Part shown: in pieces, positions 51,778 through 61,999 of the stretch
How the letters are laid out: each line of letters opens with the position of its first letter
Position numbering within the stretch: position 1 is the stretch's first letter
DNA from: Helicobacter canis
GTDB lineage: Bacteria; Campylobacterota; Campylobacteria; Campylobacterales; Helicobacteraceae
Length of the DNA stretch: 64,000 nt
Assembly (NCBI RefSeq): GCF_008693005.1
Contig: NZ_VXKE01000021.1
Span: forward strand, 248,001 to 312,000
Reading direction: 5' to 3'
Notes under the pieces: generated by a model
What the model saw: only the letters and a program-made list of their open reading frames with translations
Told to the model about the DNA's origin: nothing
Databases searched by the model: none
Position numbers and translations under genes: made by a program

Positions 51778-54364
51778 AGTTACAATCACGATCAACAACC
51801 GCACAATCACTTGCCAAGAGGGTGAAACAATTGTCGATGTCGCTAGGGAAAATGGCATTTTTATCCCTACGATTTGCTATCTAGGTGGCTGCTCACCAAC
51901 TCTTGCTTGCAAAATGTGTATGGGAGAAAGTGGCGATGGCAAGAGAGTTTATACTTGTAACACAAAGGCGAAAGACGGCTTAGTGATCAACACAGAGACA
52001 GAGCAAATCCGCAAAGAGCGGCAGATGATTATGCAAACTTATGATGTCAATCACCCGCTAGAGTGTGGAGTCTGTGATAAAAGTGGTGAATGTGAGCTGC
52101 AAAATCTAACACTCTACACCAAAGTAGCCCACCAAGATTATGCTTTGGCTGATGATGAGAAGCACGAAAAATCGTGGGCGCAAGCACTCTATGACCCTAA
52201 TCTTTGCATTGTGTGCGAGCGATGTGTAACAACCTGTAAGGATAATATCGGTGAAGCCAAGCTTAAAGCTGGCAAGGCGGATTTGCACTCTCCAGATAGC
52301 TATAAAGATTCTATGCTAAAAGATCCCTATAGCGTATGGAGCAAGAAGCAAAAGTCCTTGATAGAGTTTGTAAGCGATACGCCTTGTGTAGATTGCGGGG
52401 AGTGTATTTCTGTATGTCCTGTGGGTGCGCTTACTTATAAGGACTTTAGCTACACTGCTAATGCGTGGGAGCTAAGGAAGACAAATAGCACCTGCCACTA
52501 TTGCTCTATGGGCTGCCATATCACTTATGAGACAAGACATCACAATACTTTAGGAGAGAAGAAGACTTATCGCGTGAGCAATGACTTCCACTTCGCTCCG
52601 ATCTGCGGGGCAGGGCGGTTTGGATTCTCTGTTCTTTCTGCTGGGGTAGAATCTAATGTGGCGAAGCTAGATTCTAGTGAGACAAGCCCCTACTTCAAGC
52701 ACCTTGGAAAAGCTACTGCTATGCGGCTTGGTAGCTCTATCACTAATGAAGAAGCGATGATTGTAAGCATTTTTAGCGCGCATTTTGGCATAAAGCTTTA
52801 TAATGAAAGTGCGCGTGCGTATCAAAAGTTCCTGCCATATCTGCGGCTAAATAACACCCTGCAAGATCTCAAAGACTCTAGCACTATTATCGCACTAGGT
52901 GCGCCTGTGCGCCTGCAAGCACCACTTTTACAATATGCTATAAACAACACAATCCGCACAAAAAAAGGCATTAAGTTCTACTATCTCCACCCAATCGCTG
53001 ACACATTGCTTGCATCTTTTTCACGCTCAGTAACGCATATCTCCTATAAGCCCAAAGCCGATGAGCTGGCACTTGGCGCATTGCTTATAAGTATGCAAAG
53101 TAAGCTTGAAGAAGCCATAGCCCAAAGCCCGCAGGCTAAAGAGCTAGGGGCAATGCTCTCTACTTTGCTTAGTGGGATTCTAGCTAGTGAGCAAACCCCA
53201 GCCAAGCTAGAATCTAGCGCGGATTTGGACTCTAGTGTAGATTCTAGCCCTGCGCAATCTGCAATGCCAACTTACTTAGCATTGCAAGAAGCGGGGATAG
53301 AGCTTAGTGCATTGAGCGAGCTAGCTGGCGTGGATTTGTCGCAGATGAGCGTGATTGTCGGCGAAGAAGCAATGCTTTGCGCATTGCAAGAAAATAGCGC
53401 GATGGTCGCTGGGCTACAGATTTTAGAAAAATGTGGAGCTAGGGTCTATGTAATCCCAGCTGGTAGCAATACTGCTGGGATTGCTAGAATCTGCGGAGAG
53501 CTTTTGGAGCTGGATTCTAGCTCACTAGATTCTAGCTTAGAGTCTCAATCGCGCGATGAGTTTGTCATCGGGGTGCGTGCGCAAGGCGATGTGCTGTGGG
53601 ATTGTGCGTGGAGCGATGGTGCTAGAATGCTTACTAGAGAGCCTGAAGTAGTGCTGCCAAGCCATCAGCAAATGCTAGGGAGTATGACAAATTTTGAAAA
53701 TCGCCTGCTGCCATTTGCGAAGGTGCAAGCATATCAAGGCGATGACTTGGCGAGCATTTTGTATGCCTACAACAAAGCTAGGCTAGAAGTGGTTCATTAT
53801 GAAAAAGAGCTAGAGAGATTCACACCAAGCACACAAGATAATACAAGCGCGCTTCTTGATTATTTTTCAACCTACACAACATTAAGCGACTATACCAAGG
53901 CACTGCCACAAAGCAAGGGCTATGCGCCCAAAGAGCTTGCTAGCCTAGCAAACCACTATACACAAGGTGGAGATGATAAAAGAGGCTATATGCTTACGCC
54001 ACTACTAAGCGGTGCTCTTGCTCCAGCACACACAATAGCGCAGGCTAAGCCTATAAGCTTTAACGCCTTTATCTCCTATCCGCAAAATCTCTTTAGTATC
54101 CAAAATGTGCTAGATTCTAATATGCAGCAAAGAGATGGATTCTACACTTCTAAGGCACATTTGGAAAAACTAGGGCTTACAGAAGGGGAGTATATCACGC
54201 TCCATAGACCAAGTGCGCAAGGCAGTATCACAGGCGCGGTGTATATTGATTATGCGATGAGTGAGGATATGTGGCTCATTAGCCCGCATATTGCTAGAGA
54301 GTGGGGTGAAAATATCGCAAGCTCTTATACTTATGTAGAAAGTGCTAAGGCTACAAAGGAGTAA
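51770..54364 (+). CDS. nuoG: NADH-quinone oxidoreductase subunit G
   Basis: An 864-residue iron-sulfur subunit. Start is ATG 51770 (MAKVTITINN); the longer frame begins inside the previous gene. Cluster motifs: the [2Fe-2S] CYLGGCSPTLACKMC region, the His-Cys site HPLECGVCDKSGEC, the ferredoxin sites CIVCERCVTTC and CVDCGECISVCPVG, and the N7-like CHYCSMGC. The middle and C-terminal molybdopterin-like domain is degenerate. Serine/aspartate-rich linkers near 480-500 and 585-600 (LESSADLDSSVDSS; LDSSSLDSSLES) are built from the repeated word. Confidence 0.95.
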   Translation: MAKVTITINNRTITCQEGETIVDVARENGIFIPTICYLGGCSPTLACKMCMGESGDGKRVYTCNTKAKDGLVINTETEQIRKERQMIMQTYDVNHPLECGVCDKSGECELQNLTLYTKVAHQDYALADDEKHEKSWAQALYDPNLCIVCERCVTTCKDNIGEAKLKAGKADLHSPDSYKDSMLKDPYSVWSKKQKSLIEFVSDTPCVDCGECISVCPVGALTYKDFSYTANAWELRKTNSTCHYCSMGCHITYETRHHNTLGEKKTYRVSNDFHFAPICGAGRFGFSVLSAGVESNVAKLDSSETSPYFKHLGKATAMRLGSSITNEEAMIVSIFSAHFGIKLYNESARAYQKFLPYLRLNNTLQDLKDSSTIIALGAPVRLQAPLLQYAINNTIRTKKGIKFYYLHPIADTLLASFSRSVTHISYKPKADELALGALLISMQSKLEEAIAQSPQAKELGAMLSTLLSGILASEQTPAKLESSADLDSSVDSSPAQSAMPTYLALQEAGIELSALSELAGVDLSQMSVIVGEEAMLCALQENSAMVAGLQILEKCGARVYVIPAGSNTAGIARICGELLELDSSSLDSSLESQSRDEFVIGVRAQGDVLWDCAWSDGARMLTREPEVVLPSHQQMLGSMTNFENRLLPFAKVQAYQGDDLASILYAYNKARLEVVHYEKELERFTPSTQDNTSALLDYFSTYTTLSDYTKALPQSKGYAPKELASLANHYTQGGDDKRGYMLTPLLSGALAPAHTIAQAKPISFNAFISYPQNLFSIQNVLDSNMQQRDGFYTSKAHLEKLGLTEGEYITLHRPSAQGSITGAVYIDYAMSEDMWLISPHIAREWGENIASSYTYVESAKATKE

Positions 54365-54367
54365 GGT

Positions 54368-55357
54368 ATGGGTGAATTTGTCATCGAAACTTGTATAAAG
54401 ATTTTGGTTGTCGTGCTTGTATTTTCATTTTTAGGGGGGTTTGGGACATATATTGAGCGCAAAGTTTTGGGCTATTTCCAGCGCAGACTTGGTCCTTGCT
54501 ATGTAGGACCATTTGGGTTGTTGCAGTTTCTAGCCGATGCGATTAAGCTCTTTACTAAAGAAGATGTCTGCCCACAAAATGCCAATAAAGCTATCTTTAT
54601 GCTAGCACCTGTGATTGCGATGATGAGCGCATTTGTCGCGATGGCGCCGATACCATTTTTTGGCGAGTTTGAGATATTTGGTAGAACCATACAGCCTATA
54701 ATTTCTGACATCAATGTAGGGCTACTCTTTTTCCTAGCGGTTGGGGCAGTGGGGATTTACGCTCCTTTGCTCGCTGGGCTTTCATCAAACTCGAAATTTT
54801 CTTTACTTGGGGCAGTGCGCGCGTGTATCCAGCTCCTTAGTTTTGAAGTGGTCTCTACGCTTAGCATTTTGCCCCCACTTATGCTTGTGGGCTCACTTTC
54901 ACTTGTAGCTATGAACGATTATCAAGCAGGCGGGGTGTTTGACTGGCTCTTGTTTAAACAGCCTTTAGCATTTGTCCTTTTCCTTGTAGCTAGCTATGCA
55001 GAGCTAAATCGCACGCCTTTTGACTTGCTTGAGCACGAAGCTGAGATTGTAGCGGGTTTTTGCACGGAGTATAGCGGCTTAAAATGGGGGATGTTTTTCC
55101 TAGCAGAATATGCTCATCTCTTTGCCTTTGGCTTTGTGATCGCGCTTATCTTTTGTGGTGGGTATCAGCCTCTATGGTTTATCCCCGGTGGGATTGCCAT
55201 TATTCTAAAGGTGTGCTTTTTTGTTTTCTTAGCGATGTGGGTGCGCGCGACTTTCCCCCATATACGCCCAGATCAGCTTATGGGAATGTGCTGGAGAGTG
55301 CTTATGCCTTTAGCTATTGTGAATTTACTTATCACAAGTGTTGTGATTTTGCTCTAG
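54368..55357 (+). CDS. nuoH: NADH-quinone oxidoreductase subunit H
   Basis: A 329-residue membrane subunit with about eight helices. Conserved blocks: YIERKVLGYFQRRLGP, GLLQFLADAIKLFTKED, SYAELNRTPFDLLEHEAEIVAGF (parts) and the C-terminal RATFPHIRPDQLM. It couples quinone chemistry to the proton channels. Three bases after nuoG. Confidence 0.96.
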   Translation: MGEFVIETCIKILVVVLVFSFLGGFGTYIERKVLGYFQRRLGPCYVGPFGLLQFLADAIKLFTKEDVCPQNANKAIFMLAPVIAMMSAFVAMAPIPFFGEFEIFGRTIQPIISDINVGLLFFLAVGAVGIYAPLLAGLSSNSKFSLLGAVRACIQLLSFEVVSTLSILPPLMLVGSLSLVAMNDYQAGGVFDWLLFKQPLAFVLFLVASYAELNRTPFDLLEHEAEIVAGFCTEYSGLKWGMFFLAEYAHLFAFGFVIALIFCGGYQPLWFIPGGIAIILKVCFFVFLAMWVRATFPHIRPDQLMGMCWRVLMPLAIVNLLITSVVILL

Positions 55358-55366
55358 GAGAATGCA

Positions 55367-56041
55367 ATGAAAAACTATATCCCTATCCCTAAGCGCAAAG
55401 AGCCAAAGACTACTTATGAGCACTTTTGCAAAAGTGTGAAGATGACTTGTGGGCTGGATTTGTTCAAGGGGCTAGCTTTAACTTTGAAAGAATTTTTTTC
55501 TAAAAAAGTTACGATACATTACCCTAAAGAATATATCCCACTCTCTCCGCGATACCGCGCCGTGCATAGCTTGCAAAGGCTATTAGAGTCTGGCAATGAA
55601 CGCTGCATAGGCTGTGGGCTTTGCGAAAAAATCTGCACGAGTAATTGCATACGCATAATCACACATAAAGGTGATGATAAGCGCAAGAAGATCGACTCCT
55701 ATACTATCAATCTTGGGCGATGTATTTACTGCGGACTTTGTGCAGAAGTGTGCCCAGAGTTAGCCATTGTTATGGGAGATCGCTTTGAGAATGCAAGCTT
55801 AGCGCGCGCGCAATATGCTGGGAAGCCCGAACTCCTACGCCCTATCGATGAAGCTAAAACTTGCACGCAGCTGGAGTTTGCTGGCTTTGGTAGCGTAAGT
55901 GCGCAAGCTGATAGAGCCCTACGCCCCACGCCTATTGTGTGGGATAAGCCCTGTGAGGCTACGCTAGATTCTAGTGCGGCAAAGTTAGATTCTACCGCGC
56001 AGCCCTTAGAGAGATCGCAAAATGCACAAGGAGAGGCGTAA
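55367..56041 (+). CDS. nuoI: NADH-quinone oxidoreductase subunit I
   Basis: A 224-residue ferredoxin-like subunit with two [4Fe-4S] sites, [15 protein letters not shown] and [13 protein letters not shown]. An extra C-terminal tail of about 50 residues ([19 protein letters not shown]) is low complexity and made from the repeated word. It links NuoG to NuoB. AGGAG precedes the ATG; the stop overlaps nuoJ (TAATG). Confidence 0.95.
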   Translation: MKNYIPIPKRKEPKTTYEHFCKSVKMTCGLDLFKGLALTLKEFFSKKVTIHYPKEYIPLSPRYRAVHSLQRLLESGNERCIGCGLCEKICTSNCIRIITHKGDDKRKKIDSYTINLGRCIYCGLCAEVCPELAIVMGDRFENASLARAQYAGKPELLRPIDEAKTCTQLEFAGFGSVSAQADRALRPTPIVWDKPCEATLDSSAAKLDSTAQPLERSQNAQGEA

Positions 56042-56610
56042 TGTTTGAAGCGATTGCATTTTATTTTTTTATGGTGTTGAGTATTGTGGCTTTTCTTGTG
56101 GTAGTTAGCACAAGCAATATTCTCTATGCCCTAACTGCTCTTGCAAGCGGAATGATCTTTATCTCAAGCTTCTTTTTTCTCTTGGAGGCGGAGTTTTTAG
56201 GCGTGGTGCAAATTGCTGTTTATACAGGCGCGGTGGTTGTGATGTATGCATTTGGGCTAATGTTTGTAGATACGATGAGTGAGATTAAAGAGCGGCATCA
56301 AGGTGGCATACGCTTAAGTATTATGATTGTGTGTATCGCGCTGCTTTTGGTTGTGCTCTTTAGCGTGCCAATCTATGAATATCGTCAAGTTGTCGTAGAA
56401 AGAGATATGCAAATCATCGTAGGCGAGCCTAATACTTTTGCAGTTGGGAAGGCATTGTTTGGGCACTATCTCATTGCATTTGAGATAGCTGGAGTGCTGC
56501 TTTTGGTGGCACTTATCGCTGGAGTTGCGCTTGGTATTAAGGGGAGAGATGAAGTGCAAGATACTAAGTCAGCAGCTACTCCATCTCTTAAGCAAGGAGA
56601 TTGTCTATGA
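56041..56610 (+). CDS. nuoJ: NADH-quinone oxidoreductase subunit J
   Basis: A 189-residue membrane subunit with five helices. FVVMYAFGLMFVD-like turn (VVVMYAFGLMFVD) is the pi-bulge helix typical of NuoJ. The end overlaps the start of nuoK. The C-terminal 25 residues are polar. Confidence 0.9.
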   Translation: MFEAIAFYFFMVLSIVAFLVVVSTSNILYALTALASGMIFISSFFFLLEAEFLGVVQIAVYTGAVVVMYAFGLMFVDTMSEIKERHQGGIRLSIMIVCIALLLVVLFSVPIYEYRQVVVERDMQIIVGEPNTFAVGKALFGHYLIAFEIAGVLLLVALIAGVALGIKGRDEVQDTKSAATPSLKQGDCL

Positions 56611-56933
56611 TTACTATGCAATTAAGCCCATATGTGAGTATATACGACTTTTTATTGCTGTCCATCGTGCTTTTTGCTATTGGATTGTTTGGAATGCTGC
56701 GTAGGAAAAATATTTTAATGCTATTTCTTTCAAGTGAAATTATGCTAAATGCCTTAAATATCGCATTAGTATCAGTTGGAGTAATGTTTAATGATATGGG
56801 CGGACAGATGTTCGCGCTTTTTGTCATCGCGCTTGCTGCAAGTGAAGTGGCAGTTGGGCTAGGACTTGTGCTGCTGTGGTATCGCAAGCATAAGAGCCTT
56901 GATATTGATACGCTTTGCACAATGAAAGGATAG
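56607..56933 (+). CDS. nuoK: NADH-quinone oxidoreductase subunit K
   Basis: A 108-residue membrane subunit with three helices. ATG 56607 with AAGGAG seven bases before it is chosen over TTG 56601. It carries the conserved glutamates in LSSEIMLNALNIAL and ALAASEVAVGLGL used in proton transfer. Four bases overlap with nuoJ. Confidence 0.92.
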   Translation: MITMQLSPYVSIYDFLLLSIVLFAIGLFGMLRRKNILMLFLSSEIMLNALNIALVSVGVMFNDMGGQMFALFVIALAASEVAVGLGLVLLWYRKHKSLDIDTLCTMKG

Positions 56934-56936
56934 AAA

Positions 56937-58838
56937 ATGGGCTGGATAGATTCTATAGATATTGGCACATTTGCTACATTACTACTAGTGGCACTCTTTG
57001 CCCCACTAGTTGGCACTATCGTTGCTGGAGTGCTAAGCACGCGACAAAAGATTATAGCACTTGGCTGGTTTAATAGCTTTTGTATTTTTATTGCTTTTCT
57101 TGCGAGTGTAGTTCTTGGCTTTAGTGCATTGCAAGGGGTTAGCTTTTCTATCTCGCTTTTTGATTGGATAGTGAGCGGGAGCTTTAGGGTTGATTTTGGG
57201 TTTAGTTTAGATATGGTTAGTGCTGTGATGATTGTTGTTATCACGCTTGTGTCGCTACTGGTGCATATTTATTCTATTGGCTATATGGAGAATGATGTAG
57301 GATTCAATCGCTATTTTAGCTTTCTTAGTGGATTTGTGTTCTCTATGATGTTTTTGGTGCTAAGTGATAACTTCTTAGGGCTGTTTGTTGGCTGGGAGGG
57401 AGTGGGGGTTTGCTCTTATTTGCTCATTGGATTCTGGTATCGCAAGCATAGTGCAAATTTTGCCGCTATGGAGGCGTTTATTAGTAATCGTATCGCGGAT
57501 TTAGGTATGCTTCTTGGGATTTTTCTACTTTTTTGGACATTTGGGACATTAAATTTTCAAGAGATTTTTCACGCCATTGCTAGTGGGGCAAAGACTTCTT
57601 CTATTATCCTTAGCTGTATTGGGATTTTGCTTTTCATCGGTGCTATGGGGAAATCTGCGCAGTTCCCGCTCCATACTTGGCTGGCAAATGCAATGGAAGG
57701 ACCAACCCCTGTATCAGCTCTTATCCACGCTGCTACGATGGTAACAGCCGGGGTTTATCTCGTTGTGCGCGCCCACCCTATTTATATGGAGATCCCACAT
57801 ATTGGTGAGGCGATCGCTTATCTTGGGGCATTTGTCGCGCTATTTGCTGCTTCTATGGCACTTGTCAATAGAGACTTAAAGCGTATTATCGCCTACTCCA
57901 CACTCTCTCAACTAGGATATATGTTTGTAGCAGCTGGACTTGGGGCATATTGGATAGCACTTTTTCATCTATTTACCCACGCGTTTTTTAAGTCTCTACT
58001 CTTCCTTGGCGCAGGTAATGTAATGCACGCTATGCACGATGGGCTTGATGTTATGCGTATGGGGAGACTTGCGCGCCCATTGAAATACACGATGATCTTT
58101 ATGCTAATTGGTAATCTTGCGCTATGTGGCATACCACCATTTGCGGGGTATTTTTCTAAAGACTTGATTCTAGAGTTTAGCTTTAATGCGGAGTATAAGA
58201 TCCTTTGGGGTGCGCTTGTCTTTGGCGCGTTTTTAACGGCATTTTATAGCTTCCGTTTATTTATGTTGGTCTTTTTCTCGCCAAAATCTAAAGAGGCTTA
58301 TGATGTGAGTCATCCCCACGAGGCAAAGCCATTTATGCTTTATGCAATGACGCCTTTAGCCTTGCTTGCTATCATTTCTGGTATGCTTTATGATCCTGTG
58401 CTATCAGCTTTGCAGTATGTCTTAGCATTTGAGATGCCACATGGTCATTTAAGCGCAGAATCCCTAGCTGGGATAGCACTTGGGGCTTCTTGCTTTGGGA
58501 TTATTGTGGCGTTTTTCAAATATAGGCGTTTTACCTATACTCCAAGTCGAAATATTTTCTACACGCTTTTGTTGCAGCAATACTACATACCAAAGCTTTA
58601 TGAGCTAGTGTTTGTCAAAGGATTTGGCGCGCTATGCCGTATGCTTTGGCTAAAGGTTGAGATTCTTGTATTTGATAAAAGTATGCAAGCAGTAGGAAAG
58701 CTAGTAATGTGGCTCTCTGCACTCTGCACATTTTTACAAAATGGTAGCCTTAGCAGTGCGCTACGATTGATGGTTTTTGGGATTTTGCTGCTGCTAATTA
58801 GCTTGACAATCAGCTTATTTATGTTGTTTTGGAGGTAG
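56937..58838 (+). CDS. nuoL: NADH-quinone oxidoreductase subunit L
   Basis: A 633-residue antiporter-like subunit. WEGVGVCSYLLIGFW, FLFIGAMGKSAQFPLHTWLANAMEGPTPVSALIHAATMV (parts) and the histidine-rich HLFTHAFFKSLLFLGAG are the proton-channel motifs. The C terminus contains the long lateral helix and last membrane span. Three bases after nuoK. Confidence 0.96.
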   Translation: MGWIDSIDIGTFATLLLVALFAPLVGTIVAGVLSTRQKIIALGWFNSFCIFIAFLASVVLGFSALQGVSFSISLFDWIVSGSFRVDFGFSLDMVSAVMIVVITLVSLLVHIYSIGYMENDVGFNRYFSFLSGFVFSMMFLVLSDNFLGLFVGWEGVGVCSYLLIGFWYRKHSANFAAMEAFISNRIADLGMLLGIFLLFWTFGTLNFQEIFHAIASGAKTSSIILSCIGILLFIGAMGKSAQFPLHTWLANAMEGPTPVSALIHAATMVTAGVYLVVRAHPIYMEIPHIGEAIAYLGAFVALFAASMALVNRDLKRIIAYSTLSQLGYMFVAAGLGAYWIALFHLFTHAFFKSLLFLGAGNVMHAMHDGLDVMRMGRLARPLKYTMIFMLIGNLALCGIPPFAGYFSKDLILEFSFNAEYKILWGALVFGAFLTAFYSFRLFMLVFFSPKSKEAYDVSHPHEAKPFMLYAMTPLALLAIISGMLYDPVLSALQYVLAFEMPHGHLSAESLAGIALGASCFGIIVAFFKYRRFTYTPSRNIFYTLLLQQYYIPKLYELVFVKGFGALCRMLWLKVEILVFDKSMQAVGKLVMWLSALCTFLQNGSLSSALRLMVFGILLLLISLTISLFMLFWR

Positions 58839-58841
58839 TGT

Positions 58842-60503
58842 ATGGAGTATTTGCTAAGTATTATCATATTCTTCCCATTGCTTGCTGGACTGGCTGTGTT
58901 TGCCCTAGAAGATAGGGTGGCGAAATTTTTTGGTGTGAGTTGCGCGACCATTGAGCTTGTCCTTGTGCTTGCCCTATGGGTTGGGTTTGATAGCAGTGGC
59001 TCTAGTGTGCAGTTTGAAAATTTGCTTATGCTAATCCCTGCTTTTGGCATTAGCTATCACATTGGAGTTGATGGGATCTCTTTGGCATTGATTTTGCTTA
59101 ATGCCATTGTTATTTTACTGAGTGTGTTGTTTTTACACGGCAAATCTCCTGCCAGCCATTTTGTCGCTTGTCTATTGCTCCTAGAATCTATTCTTATGGG
59201 TGTATTTAGTGCGCAAAATGTCGTGCTGTTTTATGTATTTTGGGAGCTATCTTTACTGCCGATTCTCTATATGATTGGCGTGTGGGGTAGTGGCGAGAAG
59301 CTTAGGGCCGCGCTGCAGTTTTTTCTTTATACATTTTTTGCTTCGCTAATTATGCTGCTTGGGATTTTGTATTATGGATTTTTATTTTTCTTGCATTCTA
59401 AACAATTTAGCTTTGAGCTAGCAGATTGGCTAGCTATGCCGCTGCCTGCTAGCTACCAGCTATGGTTATTTTTGGCATTTTTTATTGCCATTGCGGTAAA
59501 GATCCCCATTATCCCCTTTCACGCGTGGCTGCCCCACGCTTATGGGAATGCTCCTACACTAGGATCTGTGGTGTTGTCCGCACTTTTGCTCAAAATGGGG
59601 ACTTATGCCCTTGTGCGTTTTTGTCTCCCACTTTTCCCAGATGCAAGCATTGAGCTTAGTCTGTGGATTTTGGTGCTTGGGCTTGTTATGATTATCTATG
59701 GTGCGATGGTAGCCTATGCGCAAACAGATATGAAGCAAGTGGTTGCTTATAGCTCAATTTCTCATATGGGCGTTGTGGTGCTTGGGATTTTTTCTTTCAC
59801 GCTTATTGGTATTTCTGGTGCGGTGTTTATGATGTTTGCTCACGGAATTGTGGGAGCTGCACTCTTTATGTTAGTTGGCATATTTGCCGCACGCACAGGA
59901 TCTAGAGAGATAGGCTCTATACAGGGTGTGGCTAGGGCTGCGCCAGTGTTTTGCGCGATATTTGGAGTTGTAGTGATGGCAAATGTTGGACTCCCTTTGA
60001 CGATAGGGTTTGTAGGGGAGTTTTTAAGCTTGCTTGGTATATTTGCTACTTACCCACTCATTGCGCTTCTTGGTGGGCTTACTATCATCTTATCAGCCGC
60101 GTATATGCTTAGTTTATATAAGCGATTGTTTTTTGGCAAGGAGGCAGATGAGCAGAAGCTAGCAAAATTCACCGATGTTAATAGGCGAGAAAAGCTTGTT
60201 TTGGGGATATTTTCTGCTTGTATCATCGCGCTTGGAATCTACCCCAAACCACTATTGACACTTATAGATTCTGGGGTAAAACCTGTGCTAGAGACTATGG
60301 CAGCGCGTGCGCAAGTAAGCTCATCAAAAATCCTGCTCACTACACTTGCCAGCAAGCAGGATCGTGCGCTTGATCAAATCAAGTCGTTTGATTTGATGGG
60401 TGAATATAGCGCGGAGATGTTGGATTCTACTCAAGCGATAGAGTCAAGTCAGCTGGAATCTAGCCCCGCTCAACAATCCACCCCACTTCTTCTTGGAGAA
60501 TAG
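58842..60503 (+). CDS. nuoM: NADH-quinone oxidoreductase subunit M
   Basis: A 553-residue antiporter-like subunit with LLMLIPAFGISYHIGVDGISL, FYVFWELSLLPILYMIG, KIPIIPFHAWLPHAYGNAPT (parts) and SSISHMGVVVLG. The last 35 residues are a polar tail with LDSTQAIESSQLESSPAQ from the repeated word. Three bases after nuoL, two before nuoN. Confidence 0.95.
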   Translation: MEYLLSIIIFFPLLAGLAVFALEDRVAKFFGVSCATIELVLVLALWVGFDSSGSSVQFENLLMLIPAFGISYHIGVDGISLALILLNAIVILLSVLFLHGKSPASHFVACLLLLESILMGVFSAQNVVLFYVFWELSLLPILYMIGVWGSGEKLRAALQFFLYTFFASLIMLLGILYYGFLFFLHSKQFSFELADWLAMPLPASYQLWLFLAFFIAIAVKIPIIPFHAWLPHAYGNAPTLGSVVLSALLLKMGTYALVRFCLPLFPDASIELSLWILVLGLVMIIYGAMVAYAQTDMKQVVAYSSISHMGVVVLGIFSFTLIGISGAVFMMFAHGIVGAALFMLVGIFAARTGSREIGSIQGVARAAPVFCAIFGVVVMANVGLPLTIGFVGEFLSLLGIFATYPLIALLGGLTIILSAAYMLSLYKRLFFGKEADEQKLAKFTDVNRREKLVLGIFSACIIALGIYPKPLLTLIDSGVKPVLETMAARAQVSSSKILLTTLASKQDRALDQIKSFDLMGEYSAEMLDSTQAIESSQLESSPAQQSTPLLLGE

Positions 60504-60505
60504 TA

Positions 60506-61999
60506 ATGGATCTTTTACCTCCTTTGGATTTTGCTGAATTGTCATTAAGTGCCATATCACCGAGCCTTGTGCTTATTGCAGGGGCTTTGCTACTGCTACT
60601 TGCCAATGTATTTGTGCGGAGTTTTGATGTGGCATTTCGTGGAGTAAATGTCGCGCTATGTGCTGTGTTTTTGGGATTTAGCATAGTTTGCAGCTTGCAT
60701 CTTGTTTTGGGCACTACATTTTTTTCGCTTATTCACATTAGTGGCATAACAATTCTGTCTCAAGTAACTATGGAGTTTGTCGCACTCGCATTTATTTTAC
60801 TCTTTTTTACAACGCAGGATAAATGCGAGTATTCTGTTAGGGTGGGGGAGTTTTATCCCTTATACTTGCTAATGATTGCCGGGTTTGACATTATGGTGTC
60901 AAGCCAGCATTTGCTTGTGATTTTGCTAGGGCTTGAGATTGGGTCATTGTCGCTGGTCGCGCTGATTGCCTTAAGTGGCAAACCTAGGGCAATAGAAGCT
61001 GGTGTGAAGTATTTTGTTTTAGGCGTTCTTGCTAGTGTGTTCTTCATTGTTGGGGTGCTGTGCTGGTATTTTGCTAGTGCGACATTTGATCTCAATGCCC
61101 TACAAAATGCGCTTTTTGCTGGGGAGTATATTTCTTTAGCTGCGATTATGATGGGGCTTGTGTTTATGATAGGGGCGATTGGATTTAAAATCTCTGCCGT
61201 GCCATTCCACTCGTGGATGCCCGATGTTTATCAAGGATCAAATGCCATTGTCGCTGGGGTTGTGTCCATTATCCCAAAAATCGCCGCCTTTGCTGTGGCT
61301 ATTAGCGTCTTTAGCGTGTTTATCCGCATTAGTGCTGATTTTGTCTGGGTGCATAATGTGCTTTATGTGCTTGTCGTGCTCTCAATTACACTGCCAAATA
61401 TCGCTGCTTTGGTGCAAAAAGACATTAAAAGAATGCTTGCTTTTAGTTCTATCGCGCATTCTGGGTTTGTGCTCGCTTGTATTCTTATCAACACGCAAAT
61501 GAGCCTTAGCGCGCTGTATTTGTATTGGTTTTTGTTTGTGTTTAGTAATGTTGGAGCATTTGGGCTCTTGTGGTTTGTGCGCAACACATCAAATGATACT
61601 TATGAGTGCCACCATTTTAGCGGTCTTGTGCGTGCATTGCCCTCTTATGCTCTGCTTGCTGGGGTATTTTTCATCTCGCTTGCTGGGATTCCGCCTTTTG
61701 GGCTATTCTTTGGCAAAGTCGCTGTAGTAATGAGCGCATTTAGCGCGGATTATTTATATCTTGGGATCATAATGATGCTTAATAGTGCTATCGCGGTATT
61801 CTATTATCTGCGCCCTGTTGTTACGATGTTTTTACTCCCCCCATCACAAAGCACCCTATCTACTGCAGATTTTACTTATAATGCCAATCCTTTGTCTAAA
61901 ACAATCATTTGGATAATGGGCATTATGTGCTGTATTAGCATTTTTGTAGTGCAGTTTTTGCTTGATTTTATAGAAAAATATGTAATTGGGGCTTACTAA
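60506..61999 (+). CDS. nuoN: NADH-quinone oxidoreductase subunit N
   Basis: A 497-residue antiporter-like subunit with KISAVPFHSWMPDVYQGSNAIVAGVVS (parts) and SSIAHSGFVLA. It is the last complex I gene. The stop TAA is followed immediately by the TTG start of pflA, as in H. pylori (HP1273-HP1274). Confidence 0.95.
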   Translation: MDLLPPLDFAELSLSAISPSLVLIAGALLLLLANVFVRSFDVAFRGVNVALCAVFLGFSIVCSLHLVLGTTFFSLIHISGITILSQVTMEFVALAFILLFFTTQDKCEYSVRVGEFYPLYLLMIAGFDIMVSSQHLLVILLGLEIGSLSLVALIALSGKPRAIEAGVKYFVLGVLASVFFIVGVLCWYFASATFDLNALQNALFAGEYISLAAIMMGLVFMIGAIGFKISAVPFHSWMPDVYQGSNAIVAGVVSIIPKIAAFAVAISVFSVFIRISADFVWVHNVLYVLVVLSITLPNIAALVQKDIKRMLAFSSIAHSGFVLACILINTQMSLSALYLYWFLFVFSNVGAFGLLWFVRNTSNDTYECHHFSGLVRALPSYALLAGVFFISLAGIPPFGLFFGKVAVVMSAFSADYLYLGIIMMLNSAIAVFYYLRPVVTMFLLPPSQSTLSTADFTYNANPLSKTIIWIMGIMCCISIFVVQFLLDFIEKYVIGAY

